Assembly (NCBI RefSeq): GCF_030265065.1
Contig: NC_080406.1
Span: 255,501 to 319,500 of the forward strand
Length of the DNA stretch: 64,000 nt
DNA from: Corythoichthys intestinalis
Taxonomy: Eukaryota; Chordata; Actinopteri; Syngnathiformes; Syngnathidae
Direction: 5' to 3'
Within the stretch, counting starts at the first letter, position 1; every line of letters starts with the position of its first letter. Below, piece after piece: positions 12,501 through 33,671 of this stretch. Both the position numbers and the translations under genes were made by a program. The notes beneath the pieces are model-generated. The model ran no database searches. It saw only the letters and a list, made by a program, of their open reading frames with translations, and had not been told where the DNA came from.

Positions 12501-15498
12501 CGTTGTCTGTGATAGGCAAGGAGCCTCACTTCCTTGTCATTTTAACATACTTATAGATCACTTCCTGTCAATTTCCTATTGATTTGGGGCCATTTCCAGG
12601 TGACTTCCTGTTGTTTCGGTGTGGGCATTTTTGGCTCACTTCATCCATTGGCTGCCATTGAAGTCGAATCCATTTGAACTGGAAAGGGGCAGATGAAGGA
12701 ACGTAACTGCGGACACCAAAGCGAGCCGAGTGTTGTAGCGCACGCAAAAATCTCCGGTTCCGCGTATCAAAATAAAAGCGTGCCGTTTTGTACGGACAGG
12801 ACGAATGAGCTACGACGACCCGGCCGGGTGGTCGGATCAGGCCCCCCGGCGGGCCGGTACATTTGACACCCACGGTTTAGGCCGGGGACTCCGCGGACCA
12901 CGCTCGCCAAATACAAACGACCGCTGACCTGACGACGTCCGGCAAGCGCAGCGGGAAGTAGAGAACGCGACACTTGGGCCGGATGACTCGGGCCAGGTCT
13001 CCCGAAGGCCGGCGGTCCGGAATCTTGTTGAGGAAGGCGGCCACCGAGGACAGGAAGGATTCCATGTTGAAGACCGAGTTGAAGACCACCGTGTCGGCCA
13101 CCAAGCTGAAAAGGCCAAAGGTGGCGTGAAAAGGCGCTCCGGACCGGGCCGGGCCGGTCCGATCCCGGCCTTACCACGACAGGATCTGGTTGTAGCCGTA
13201 CTGGAAGTCACGGTCCTGCTCTTTGCGCACCGGGTAGACCAGCTGGTTCTCGTGGAAGTACAAGACCTTTTTCAGGCGGGCCAGATCGGGTCGGAGGGCC
13301 GCCAGCTCGCACAAGTTCAGGACCGAACTGCAGAAAAGGACCCTGACAACCGGCCGCGGGGGGGAAAAAAAAAAAAAAAGACAGATGCTGTTGTCACGGT
13401 ACAAAAATCTTTTCCATACTACACCTTTTTTTTGGGGGGGGGGGGTTCTATTGCTGGCCATTTCCTCAAACAAGAGGAACAGGAAATACCCCAAAACGTA
13501 CAGGAAGTGACCCAAAACCAACGGAAATGATCAACAGGAAGTCAATTCCCCCAAATTAACTGGCAATCCAACGGATTTAAACTGGGAGGACTTTCAGTCC
13601 GCCAACGAGAATACAAAAATCTAATTTACCCACGATGTCAAATTTCTGGTGAACTGCGGTAGCGACAGAAAACGAGTACCGATATTTTTGCCATCAAATA
13701 TGGGTACGTTTCGGTATCGGTGATACTTTTGAGCTTTGACGAGCCGAATGTTTGCCAAATGTCTAGTTTTGAAAGCTAAGCGAGAAACCGGCAAAACTAA
13801 GTACCTGTACGCGGGGTCCGGGGGCACGCTTTGGCTGAAGTAAAGCGCCGAAGTCCGGGCTCTCCAGTGCCACTTCTTGGCGGGCAGCGTGAAGGCGGCG
13901 GCGGCCGGGCGCAGGTGCTCGGCCAGCAGGTCCAGCAGCTGCTTGTGAGAACCCCCGTAGAAGGGCTCCAGGAGCAGGACGCGGGCGTCCTGAAGTGATT
14001 GACGCGAGCCGCCATTAGCCAAACAATGGCCGCTCATTTGCGGGCACCGGCGGCTCAATCAGCCGTATCTGCGCACGTAAATGAGGCGTCCCCGCCGGGC
14101 ATTGTGGCCGCTCGCCGTCATTACGCTTGCCATTGTGCCGCCAAATAAGTGGCGCTCGGTCGTCCTTCAAGGACCTTTACGCGCTTCTGGAAAAAACGGC
14201 GCCAAATGAAAACAGCTGACCGCCGGCCGGCCGACCGAATACGCCGCCGCCTCCAATCGCCAGATCAATTTGTTCCGCCGTCAAGGTCGCGGTTTCCTCC
14301 GTAGGGCCGTTATCATATTGAACTCGTTTGACCGCCATTGATTGTCCAATCCGTTTTGACTGAGAAGGGCGTAAACTAGGGCCGTGACCATTAGCTGATT
14401 CGTCAATTACCAAATGAACTGCGATCTATTGTGAGAGTCAATAAACCTTTATTTTCAATCCCAAGAATTTTTTTATTTCTCAAAATAAAGAGTGGGAAAC
14501 GATTGTTTTTCGGAATAAACCTAAGCATTTTATTAGTCATCAATTGAACTTTCATTTTTTTCACAATTTCTTAATAAACAAAAAAGGGGGGGAATGCTAC
14601 ATATTCACTTTCAATTTTGGATTCATAAAAAAAGGGGTGGGGGGAACTATCGTTTCCCCGTGTATTTCATCAGAAAAGATGAAGTGGACGCACATGATTT
14701 ACTTTTGCGGGCCACACAAAATGATGCAGTGGGCCGGATCTGGCTCCTGGGCCATCCGTTTGAAAGGGGGTGACTTTTTTTTTTTTTTTTTTTGGGGGGG
14801 GGGGGGGGGGCGTAAATAATTTATGTTTGTTTGTCCATAGCGAAAAACACAAAGTCGACACATATGATTTACTTTTGCAAAATGTCTACGCAAAATAATG
14901 CGGCGGGCCAGAGTTGGTCCCTGAGCCAACCGTTTGACACCACTGGGCTAGCCTAATCCACATTCCAAAGTTTAAGACAGCTGAAATGAAGCCATGACAA
15001 GACAGAAAACATTTTGCTTAACTCGTGAGCTGCCATTGACGCCCCAAGACGTCCGAGCGAACACAACAAATCCAGCTGGCTCTTGCGGGATTTGTTGCGT
15101 TTTGGGGCTTGTTTTGCTGGCACAGAGACCAGCGCGAGCCGATTTCATAGTCCCTGGGACTCAGGTATGAGAGTGAACGGGTGCCAGATCTTGGTCCATG
15201 AGATGGACGTGGACGGAGGGCAGCTTACCAACCACCGATGTATCAAATCTCACGTATGGTTGCCGCAAAGGCGCTAGGAAAGTAACGCTGTACCTTAGTA
15301 GGAGCGTTAGCGTGGGGCTAGCACTTAGCCGTTAGCCAGTTGACTGCTAGCTCAACCAAAATCGACGGTAAGCGCTGAAAACGTCATACTAAAAAGGACC
15401 CGCAGCTAGCCCAAAAGCTAATCTCTGAAAGTGAAGTTACCGTGCATTTACGCTAACTAAGCGAAGAGCTACGGGAAAACACGCACCTGCGACTCCAT
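6575..15498 (-). CDS. gtdc1: GTDC1, queuosine-tRNA mannosyltransferase (QTMAN), ten coding exons
   Basis: Family GT4-type glycosyltransferase that mannosylates queuosine in cytosolic tRNA-Asp (known for mammalian GTDC1/QTMAN). Exons, all with canonical sites and matching phases: 15487-15498, 13805-13989, 13175-13342, 12929-13105, 10072-10131, 8886-8995, 8676-8820, 8538-8608, 8388-8473, 6575-6640; about 359 codons. Landmarks in order: [124 protein letters not shown] (donor-site loop), [17 protein letters not shown], and a short end [14 protein letters not shown]. The 12-base first coding exon (Met-Glu-Ser-Gln) is inferred from a clean donor and phase; an in-frame Met at 14037 is an alternative start. 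Human GTDC1 is about 458 residues; the variable linker before HIVWPHRW is short or missing here, and its exon could have been overlooked in the 10132-12928 intron. Neighbour of zeb2 in the same orientation, as in human. Confidence 0.88.
6873..7088. repeat. Non-autonomous element with GGTGTCAAA / TTTGACACC ends
   Basis: Starts GGTGTCAAACTG and ends TTTGACACC, a terminal inverted repeat. The interior (AGAGGACACCTTTTGACCAAT, TCAGGTGCTGCTCGTTT, AAAATCCAGC) recurs at 20591-20800 and 44764-44970, so this is a local three-copy family of about 210 bases. Confidence 0.65.
7311..7604 (-). mobile_element. tRNA-derived SINE
   Basis: Read on the minus strand it begins with a tRNA-like head. An A box (GTGGATAGCACATCC type) is followed by a B box (GGGTTCAATCCCGGG). 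The body after it is the widespread fish sequence containing CCCAAAAACATGC, GATTGGCTGGCAATTCAGGG and a tail close to TGGGATAGGCTCCAGC. Name of the exact SINE family not assigned. Confidence 0.75.
7664..8211. mobile_element. Internally deleted Tc1-like transposon
   Basis: The ends are inverted copies: TACAGCGTATCACAAAAGTG at the left and its near-complement ending GATACACTGTA at the right, consistent with TA insertion. A remnant of a Tc1-type transposase frame is visible near 7990-8060 ([17 protein letters not shown]). It is too short and disrupted to encode an active protein. Lies between gtdc1 exons 9 and 10. Confidence 0.75.
9200..9560 (+). repeat. Unclassified repeat rich in TTTGTGCTACGTTTGTGCTG, copy 1
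   Basis: Repeats of TTTGTGCTG / TTTGTGCTACG motifs with the ordered blocks GGTCAACTGG, CATTTTGATTTAAACC, AATGACATCATGTAGACC. The same order is found on the opposite strand at 41585-41890. No coding sequence or clear terminal repeat seen. Intron between gtdc1 exons 5 and 6. Confidence 0.5.
9835..9960. other. Possible conserved non-coding element in gtdc1 intron
   Basis: A repeat-free stretch of moderate GC with motif-like sequence: GGCACGTTAATCCTAATTTG (homeodomain-type TAATCC) and CAGCTGTAATCCAGCTG, which contains two CAGCTG E-boxes around TAATCC. GTDC1 introns are plausible places for ZEB2 enhancers because the two genes stay linked. Only composition and motifs support this; no conservation was checked. 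Confidence 0.25.
11870..12015. other. Possible conserved non-coding element in gtdc1 intron 4
   Basis: Repeat-free stretch with TTGATCTCCTTTGATTAAAG, where CTTTGAT is a TCF/LEF-type site, plus GGGATTAAGGAGGATGAAGG. It stands out from the repeat-laden intron around it. Proposed as a candidate regulatory element for the neighbouring zeb2. Unverified. Confidence 0.25.
12115..12172. repeat. Fold-back repeat copy with perfect 14-base arms
   Basis: Arms AGACGTCCCGTCCG (12115-12128) and its exact complement CGGACGGGACGTCT (12159-12172) enclose 30 bases. The right arm runs on into TAGCGCCGTCGATGGCAG. Same family as many copies across the window. Confidence 0.8.
12550..12620. repeat. Dispersed ACTTCCTGT / AACAGGAAGT short repeats
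   Basis: Consecutive units of the form CACTTCCTGT-TGATTTTGG-GCCATTT about 20-45 bases apart. Related runs lie at 13470-13560, 19305-19400, 32610-32670, 35115-35200, 48510-48580 and 55360-55425. Each unit contains the ETS-factor core GGAA. Confidence 0.55.
14775..14810. repeat. T(19)G(17) tract
   Basis: A pure T run followed at once by a pure G run, upstream of gtdc1 coding exon 2 in intron 1. Similar T-then-G tracts occur near 3673, 3980-4018, 13430, 38160 and 63336. G runs could form quadruplexes, and such tracts are also error-prone in assemblies. Confidence 0.85.
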
Positions 15499-15507
15499 TT
15501 TTTGCTG

Positions 15508-15515
15508 TGACGTCA
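15508..15515 (-). promoter_or_regulatory. CRE (TGACGTCA) at the gtdc1 start
   Basis: A perfect palindromic cAMP-response element ten bases upstream of the proposed gtdc1 start codon, inside a short GC-rich block (15495-15545). It supports placing the gtdc1 promoter and first exon here. Confidence 0.45.
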
Positions 15516-17126
15516 TCTCGCGTCGACCGTCCCGCAGCCCAGCTGAAGTCACTCGTGATCTGCTGAGGTTCTTTATAGAAGTGATTTGAATGCCTTCACA
15601 ATGTGCTACGACAGTCTTGAAGTGAAGCAAAAAGTTACACAAGTGTAGAATCAAATGAAATTAGTCGTAGAATGACATTTGGTCAAGTCAATTATAATAT
15701 GTTTTCTTATGATTCATTTAAATCAATCAATGAATTAAGATCAAATCAATGGTACAGCACTGGACTGAGCTCGCGGCCCCGAGTAGCCCCCAGGTAATGA
15801 TGCCTTACATTTACTCCGTTACATCTACTTGAGTGACCTTTTGAGAAAAACGTGTCATTTTACTAAGCCCTACTTTAGACTTTTACTTGAGTAGATTTGT
15901 GAAGAAGAAACGCTACTCTTACTCCGCTACTACTAAATGAGACGTCGTCCATACTGATCACATGACTCCATTATGCCAATCAGACTCAAGCTTGCCATTC
16001 TGCGATCACGCCTGCCTGTTCGATCACCTTGAGTCTTTGGTAAATCAATATTTTACATAGACTGCCGCCGTCACGGTGAATCGAAAGCGCAGATTTGAAC
16101 CTCTCTCCCAGTATTTATTTGGAACCGATTGATAGTGATGGAGAAACCGAAGCTTTCTGAAGCAGTGAATCAATATCAAGCAATGTGTCGAAATGGTTCA
16201 GTGTTATGAAGCATTTGCCACCAATCAGTGTGGTGAGTCACGACACTGCTTCACCACTGCTTTCTGTATCACTGAAGCAAATGTGTTGAAATGCTTCAGC
16301 GCTACGAGGCATTTGACACAATTCAGTTTGATGACATCTGTTGGAGAAAAATATATTGAACTTTCATATAACCAAGTATCATCTGAGCAACTAAATATGT
16401 GGGGTCGTATGGTGGTTACAGAATTTGCCTAGTGTGCGGGCAGTAGTGGCTTCGACCCCTAGCATGAAATGGATTCTTTCTTCTTCCCCGGATTCATTAA
16501 AAATAATAATAACAAAAAGAAAAAAAGCTGTTTTGTTACTTTGAAATGAAAAACGGAAATGCTTGTGGAATAGGGAACTCTTGGTGGTAGCTGTATAGAA
16601 TGCTAGTGACACTGGGATGGGGATTTGGGTGTTTCACACATTTTTATTTAAAAACAAAATCATCTCAGCAGCATTTGGTTTCAGCCAGTTCCTCTTTTTG
16701 CTAATGACCTCTCCAGCTTTTGAGAATATTGTCTCACATGGCACGAACAAATATACAAACTGGCAGATAGACAAACACAAAAACTGACAGACAGACACAA
16801 AAACAAACACAAAACCTGACGTATTATATAAATCAGTGTATAGTGTGTCAATGTATGCCTATACTATGTGCATTTGCAAATGAATCTAATGTGTAATCTG
16901 ATCTAATTTCACTTTACTCTCCCTCGTTCTCAATATGACGTAATGCGCGCAAAAGCTCTCCTCACAACCCACAACATTTTGAGGGATATATTCCCTTTTT
17001 ATAAGCATTGTGAGCTTGACTGAACCAAATTGACTGACTCGAACCCTCGCTACCTGAGTGACACGTCCACGGTCACGGCCGACACGCGTGTGGCATCGCA
17101 ACGCTTTGCTTCCGCGGCCAGGTGTT

Positions 17127-17336
17127 TTTCCACTGAATGAAGCGAGACATCAGTACAACGTATCGGAATACTTGTTGCCGCGAGCGCTCGACACTTGTCA
17201 GGCGTCTGCTTCGAGCGTGACGTCGCGAGCTGTTCCACCGGATCCAGCGAGACATCGGGACGACTGATTCGTCACACTTCTGCCGCGAGCGCTCGACACT
17301 TGTCTCGAGCGTCTGCTTCGAGCGTAACATCTCTAC
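17127..17336. repeat. Minisatellite, two units of about 105 bases
   Basis: GCGAGCGCTCGACACTTGTC recurs 105 bases apart (from 17180 and from 17285). Each unit also has AGCGAGACATC and GTCTGCTTCGAGCGT. CGAGCGCTCG is itself a 10-base palindrome. The stretch just upstream (17071-17126) looks like a worn partial unit. Confidence 0.7.
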
Positions 17337-18713
17337 CGATTGACACCGGAAATATTGTCCTTTATCTTCTCTCCGCTAGATGGTGCACTCATGCTCTTTG
17401 GACAAATGATGCTTTATTTCTGTCGATAATTTTCTCTTGCTGGAATGCCATGATTTTGGGGGGGGCTTAATGTGGTTATATAGAATTGGTTAAAAGCGCA
17501 GTTTAAAAACAACAACAGAAAATGATTGAAAAGAATCCAATCCATGGATAAGTTCCTCTGAGAAGCAAAAAGGACTTGCTTTAAAAGTCAATGCTTTTTA
17601 CTTTGACCGTAAATTAACTTTGATATATTAACAATAAAAGACTGAAAGATAGGAAAAATATCAACTTTCCCATTTTGACTTGGAGTGGCAGGGGCGAATG
17701 TTCATCAACCGCTCAAAATGGATAGGACATCTAGCGCAGTCACTGTCAATGGAAGTGAATGAGATGATGAAATTGGTTAAATGTTATTCCTTTATGGTTA
17801 TCCCTCGATGTAATCCATCCGACCAGCGACTGACACGAGTGACTTGAGGAGGCAAGTGAGCATGTGCTTTCTGTTTTTTTTTTTTAATTTTGATTACAGC
17901 GATTTCACACGCCGTCCCGGCCGGTATTGTGTTCGTCAGTAGTAGTCGTCGTCGGATACATTTGAAAAGGACAAACATAACAGTCGAGGAAACAAATTTG
18001 GATGTATTTCCAATATATTGCCAATATCCGAATATTGGGATTGACCACAAAGATAGTTGGCTTTCAGAGAATATCAACCCTTTATAAGGCGCTCATTGAA
18101 ATGTAAAATGACAACAACAACAAAAACTTCACAGTGTTACAGGAGGCCATCTACAAAGTTTATTTCTCTTATTTTAAATTCAACGAATCAACTGGAAGAG
18201 ACCCGGTTAATGTGACAAATAAACAGCAAGTGAGCCGAGATCAACCAAAAATGCATAGTTATCACACACACACATACTGTATATACTGTATATATATAAG
18301 GCTAGATGTCTAAAGGCAGGGCCGGCAGCATAAGTAACTGGTGGCCATCTTGCGTTAGGGTTACCTCGATGGCGTGTTTAAACTTAGCGGATGTAGTTGA
18401 GTGATTTTCTCCACCATACTGTATAACACGCTGACCTCGCTCAATTCTTGAAGAGTTTGGTATATAACAAGCCATAATAACGTGGTAGTGGCTATGATAT
18501 GGCCCAGATTTTGCAAAAAAACAAAGATACAATTATTTTGAAGTCTGTTGTCAATTTATTGCACCCGAAACCAAGCTGATTGAAATGGAGTCATTTTGAA
18601 CCCTTCCAAGATGCATGCTCAATCATTGACCTGTCTTGATGCAAAATGGCCGACAAGTGATGACGCTCATCCCCATTGGCTTACAGCCCGCGTCAGACAT
18701 CGAGTTTTATATA

Positions 18714-19291
18714 TACCCGTATTGGCCCGTATATGAGACGGTGTTTTTTGCATTGAAATACGACTGAAAAAGAGGGGGTCGTCTTATACTCGCGGTCTAG
18801 ACATTATACCCATTCACGACCCTAGATGGCGCCAGATATCATTGAAGCGATGTTCTGTCATGATAGATCTCAGCTACTCTCAAGTTGAACCAGTTTGCAT
18901 TATTTTATTGCAATGTTTTTCCTGATTCGGATTTGTTTCAAGACTACAGTTACAGTTAGACTTCACTTTGATGGTTAATGCAGTTATTGCAATTTTGTTG
19001 TTTTATCACAATTGATTGGTTTATTTACATTTCAAAAACCAGAAGCCATTCATTTACCAATGTGATTGCACTTTAGTTTATATATTTAAATGTTCAGATT
19101 TGAATGAGGCAAAATAACATGCCTTTTCTCTCAAATATGTTGTTATAATCATTTGTTTCGGATGTACTGTCATTATTTTCTGTATAAAAATGAATTTGGT
19201 GTTCAAAACGTCTTTTTTTTTAACTTGAGTCTCGAAAAAGAGGAGGTCGTCATATAATCGGGGCCGTCTTATATTCAGGCCAATACGGTAT
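18714..19291. mobile_element. MITE with GTATTGGCC terminal inverted repeats
   Basis: Left end TACCCGTATTGGCCCGTATA and right end complementary to TACCGTATTGGCCTGAATAT, with a second inverted block (AAAAAGAGG.GGTCGTC) just inside each end. About 578 bases, AT-rich interior, no coding capacity. A non-autonomous DNA transposon; superfamily not assigned. Confidence 0.75.
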
Positions 19292-19798
19292 ATGTATGTG
19301 CAAAAACGTCCCAAAATCAACAGGAAGTAACCCATAAAAGCCCCAAAATGAATAGGAAGTGACCTGATTATCAACAAGTGCCCTAAAATCTTTATGGAAT
19401 GACTTACGGAAGGACCAGCATGATAAGATTCCCCGAACTGTCATTAAACAGGAATGAATCGTATAAAAGTGGACCAAACATTGTTACTTCTCCTGTAAAG
19501 GGTTCAAACAAAAAAGAAAAAGGAATTTGGACAAGTTGAAGTCAAACAAATGATGATTGATTAGTGGTGACAGTGAAGTGCAATCTCCAACATTTTTAGC
19601 ACCGCTCGACTTTTAGCCTTCCCCTGCTCGGCATTGGCCTCGGCGGGTAGCGATGCTTTGCTTTGCTTTGCTTAGCCTAGCTTAGCTTAGCTTAGCTCGG
19701 ACGTCACGTTCCAGCAGACCGGAGCGCCGATCGGAAGGTGAGCGCGCTCGCTCCGGGAATCCGTCCAAAGTTGCCGACGTTGGCGAAACGCCTCCCGG

Positions 19799-28814
<9,016 letters not shown>

Positions 28815-30814
28815 GGCCGCTCTACGCGCAGGAGCAGGGCAGCAGCTCGAGTTGACCGTCACCTCGGCTCGGCTCGGCACGGCTCGGTCCGCTGCAGAGC
28901 GCGCGCACACCCGGCCGCCCGCGTCCGCGACGCCCGAACAATGACGGCGGACAGGCGGCGGGCGGGCTGCACCCGCCTCCGCGCCCCGCCCACGCAGAGG
29001 GAGGGAGGGAGGGCGCACGGCGGTGGTCACTTCGGGTCTGTGACATCACACCAAGTGGACGCGGCGGCCGGGGCCACCTGAGTGACGTCACAGTCACCCC
29101 CTAAAGCATGGATGTCAAACCGACGGCCCGAGGGCCAGATCTGGCCCATTTTGCAAAAGTGCCAGCACCGATTTCATGTTTTTTTTTTTTTGTAAAATGA
29201 AATTCATGTCAAATTTCTGTAGTCAAAAAAATAAAATATTTTCTGCCACCCATCCCATGTTAATTAAAAAAACATTTACATTTTTTTTATGAAGTCAAAA
29301 AATGAATGCTTCTTATGTTTTCCCCCCTTTTTGTATATTAAAAACGATCAATAAATAATGAATAAATATATTAAAAGACAATCTATTTTTCCCCCTTTTT
29401 TTTAATTCAAAAATAAAAAAGGGTATGAACTGTTTTCCAAACCAAAGGGAAATGAAAGTGAACAAGACAAATGGATCGAGAGGTTCAACTGAAAGGATCT
29501 CGAGTTACAGTTTCTCATCGACTATTAAATAGATGACCATTCATTTGCTATCATCAATTCATCGCGGCAGCCCGATTTAACTAGACGTCTAATCCGCTCG
29601 ACCGGAACGTTCGTTGGTCCCAATGGATCGGCGGTCGTACGAGCGCGACGTTGACGAGAAAGGACGCCTTCCGCCCGGAAGGTTTAAGTGACGGCGCGTG
29701 GCGTTTCCTGCCCGCGCTGGCCGGAGGTCAGATAAGTTCCCGGAGGTCAGATAGGCCGACGCTCAGGAAGCCGGCGCACGTCAAGCGAAGGCAAAAATAG
29801 AAGAAACTGTCAAAAAGAGAACATGCACCAAAGTCACGTCCTAAAACAAGTTTCTGCCCCTGAAAAATTGGAAATGGGATAACAAAGCCTAAAAATCCCC
29901 CTTTTTGTTCATACCAAAGTGTGCCACTACTGCTGCTTCTGTTGTCGATCATGAAGACACCAGAAATGGGATTTTCTGTTTCACCCCAGGGGAAAAATAC
30001 ACTTCACAAAGAAGCTTTGACTCTTTTTTTTTTTCACTTTTTGACTCCTGTATTCAACAAATCTATAAACAAAAACTACTATGATTCTTTTATTAAATTC
30101 TCCCCAAAAAGACTTCCATCAAAAATATATATCAATTCATTTTTATTTAACTCTACAAACTATTTTAGGAAAGTCTTATTTGGTAATCTCGTATCCAATA
30201 GTGAACTCATTGGCAGTCATTGCCAATCCATTTGAAGTTGCGAATGCCTGCCCTCCCACTTCAAATGGATCAAACGTCTACTAGTGATCAACGCAGCAGA
30301 CTGGACATCACGCCATTTATCCTCGATGGCATTGAAAGAGAGGGTTGACAAATTATCTACTGATGATTTTTGATGGGAACGTGGCCCCCACCTACCAATA
30401 TGGCCGCCCTGAGGCCACGTCGGTATAGGGGCGATGAAAGCTCTTTTCACACTTATGCCGTCAATTGAAATAAATTCATCGTCCGATCCATTCCAATTGG
30501 GAGGCAGTGGATGATCGGACGTCTATCCTCTTCAATAGCACTGAAAGAGTCCAAATATTAAGGAAATAGGTATCCCCGGATCTAAACCCTCTCTTGAAAA
30601 GATTCCTTCTCCAATGATCTTTTTTTTTCATTATTTTCCCCTGAGAAAAAGTTCATTTTGCTGTGATGGGCCTCCATGAATGCGTCTTATCTGTTGAGAG
30701 ATGATATCAAAATGCACGGTGATACTGTTTTGGGGTTCCAGTGGGTAGCGACGCCTCTCGCGTGATCCCAGATCCGCCACCCCCCAGTGTGAAGTCCCCC
30801 TCCTCCCCCATTAG

Positions 30815-31090
30815 TGAGGTCATGCACATCTGGGCAAGCGAAGCCCTCTCCTCGTTCACCGCATATTAGTCGGGGCCGAACCGGCGGGGGTCGGCGTTTA
30901 CGGGCCACCGGAAAACAACAAATGAGGGTCCGCCCCCCCGTCGGGCCGACGCACCTCCGGCGGGCGAGCGGGGGTCTCGCCATCTGTCCCGGACTCCCCG
31001 CCGGGAAACAAAGTCGGCGCCCGGCGGGAGGACGAGGTTGATGGACCCCGGCGGCTAATCCAGATGAGCTCCTAAAGTGAGAGCGGGTCG
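30815..31090. other. GC-rich, repeat-free candidate regulatory element
   Basis: Between AT-rich repeat-bearing neighbours lies a unique block with TTAGTGAGGTCATGCACATC, AAACAACAAATGAGG and CGGCTAATCCAGATGAGC (a TAATCC site beside a CAGATG E-box). It is about 2 kb upstream of zeb2. A conserved element is plausible; not tested. Confidence 0.25.
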
Positions 31091-33671
31091 CCGCGCGACG
31101 ACCGTCACGTTAACGCCGGCTTCGCGCCCAAATCTGCGACGTGTCGGAATTAGGTGACCGGACGGGGCCCCTCCACTTTTCCCCGTGCTTGGCATCAGGG
31201 GTTCGCCATCAGTGGCGGACTTGGCAATTTTGGGGCCTAAGGCGAACATATCCAAGGGCCCTCTTCATGGGTTAAAAAGGTGAGAAGGGTGTGGAGGAAA
31301 TATGTTCTGGTACACTAGGGATGTCCTAAACAACAAATTTTCTCCTGATTAGTCAGCTGAATAGTTTAACGATTAATCGACTAATCTAATCATTTTCTTT
31401 TTTTCTACTAACTAAGCAATGAAATTTTTGTTGACGCTTATTAATTCACAAAACTATTTTGGAACATTTAAATTCTTTATGAAAGTACAAATAATCATGT
31501 AAATAACAATAATTGATCACAAACAATGAGGTTAAATGCTGATAGCATTTACTAGTGCAAAAGAATGGAAAGTAAACAGATTCAGAACACTGCCTTTCCA
31601 ACATTATTCAAAACAATTCTTAAAAAAATTCTAGCAATATTATCATAGTATATTACTAAATATAATAGTAGTATAATAATTGTAATAATTATTCACTGTC
31701 AATCATATTTGTCATCAAGAGTGTTATTTGAAAGCTATTCTTAGTGTAGAATCTGTATTATGTAGTATTTACTCAACATATTATAATATTAATTCTGAAG
31801 TATGTCGGATTAACTCCAGAAATCATTATTTATATGACGAACATGACGTGCTTTTGCTGTTTACCAGCTGTTGAGTGTTATTGTATGACTGATTGGAACT
31901 GTACTACATTGTTTCACCACAGGGTGTGCTGTCGTGTATTTTATGTTGGGTGTGAAGAAGATGAAGAAAGTTCAAAGAGGCATTAGAGGCCTGTTCTCAA
32001 CTTTTCCCTCACTGCACTTTGGCTCTCATGGAGCGCACGTTCGCTCATGTGTTTGAAATAAACGATAGCCGACGTGCAAAGTAGCAAGTGAGCTGTAAAA
32101 ATAGCGAGCTTAGTGGCATGAAAACCGCGGGAGAGCTAAGTGAAGCTAACGAACAGCTAAGCGGAGCTAAGCGATGCTAAACAGCGCTAAATGCTAAATG
32201 AAGCTAAGCGACTGATACTCAGTCCGTCGTCGCGGAACAGTCCATTGTAGTGCGTGTGTGTGTGTGTGTGTGGGGGGGGGGGGGGGGTAATATAAATGCA
32301 GCATTCAAATGGCTTTCTTTTTTGCTTTGTTATTTGTTTGTTTGGTATGCTGACATAATTATACGTGACGAATAGTTGGGGGTGCTGCTGGCTCCGGTGG
32401 CCCAAGCCCTTGCTCGTTGGGGCAAGGGCAGCTGGTTGGGGACCCCCTACTGGTTGGGGGCCCCAGGCAATGGTCTACTTCGCCTGAATTGTAGATCCGC
32501 CTATGGTCGCGATCCCAAGGGTGCGTTGCGGGGCCCTCCCAGTCCAATGGATTTTACTGCCGTCAATTGCACAGTTAGATGAATGTATCAATTTTTGTTG
32601 ATTTGAAGGCATTTCCAGCTCACTTCCTGTTCATTGATCACTTCCTGGTGATTGTGGGACATTTCCATGCAGGTCACATGAAATCTGGGGAAAAAAAAAA
32701 AATGATGCGGGGAGCTTTAACAAAACAAGAAAGTCCGCTTACATTTATTCCACTTTCTTGTGGCTTAATTGACGAACTCACAAACATGACAAAGATCTCG
32801 TTCTCACGGCGACATCCACCGGACGGCGTTGACCCGACAACCGCTCGTCCCTTCCGTCTGCCAAAAAAAAAGGCTCTAGCGGCGTGGCGGTCGATCGCGC
32901 GACAAAACAAAGCTTTTGGCGTTCGGGCCCGGCGCGGCGCGTCACGTCCGCCCGCCTGAATGGTGGCTTTTGTTCGGGAAGCGCGGCGGGGTCCGGACGC
33001 GTTCCACCCAAGAGCGGCGGGGACCGGACGCGCTCCAAGATAAACTGGCAGCCGTGAGCGAGACGTCCCGCCGCTTGCGAACAACAAAGGTCTCCCCGCC
33101 AGCGCTAGACGTCCCATCCGTTTTGACTGGCATGGAACGTTTAGCGCCGTCAATGGCGGCAAAATAAGTTCTATATTTGAATGGGTTGGCTAACTCTCCT
33201 GCATAACTACCATAACTGTAATGGGCGGAACTTAGGAAGGTTCTGGGTGTACGACCGGGGGCGTAAAGTGAACACGGTTGGGCGAGGGGGGTCCCATTTA
33301 TGCGTCTCGAGGCGCTCACAAAACTGTCGCACGGTCCACTCGGGGGGTCCCATTTAAACTCATTGCACCGGGGCCTGTTCACATTTATTCCGCCACTGAT
33401 AAGTACCACGTGGCCGCGACAAAAATGAGTCCGGACGTCCATCTTCCAACTCTCTTCCGCATCTTTTCAATTCATCTGTAGTTCTTCATGTGCAAATGTG
33501 AAAAATAACGGACGTTTATAAACCAGATTTCTATTAGAAAAAAAGCCGCGCTGAAATGTCAATGGCTTGCTTCCTTTTAAACGTGGATTTGACGCTCCCT
33601 AGTGGACACTTGTGCCTATTACAGCTTTTCGTTGTTTGTTTTTTTAATCCTTTGAGTGAAATACTGTATTG

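Larger units (their letters stand above)
15545..19798. other. gtdc1-zeb2 intergenic region, repeat-filled
   Basis: No gene seen. About 15770-16450 carries degraded transposon-like text (ACTTGAGTAGATTTGTGAAG, and repeated GAAGCA...GTGTCGAAATG-type blocks) of the kind left by fish hAT elements. 17127-17336 is a minisatellite, 18714-19291 a MITE, 19305-19400 GGAAGT-type repeats. A fold-back half copy lies near 17710-17760. Confidence 0.5.

Noticed and set aside
13621-14058. Start of gtdc1 at the in-frame Met at 14037 or 14058
   Set aside because: The added residues do not resemble the family start, and a TTCAG acceptor at 13990 plus the upstream four-codon exon gives a better N-terminus. Kept only as an alternative.
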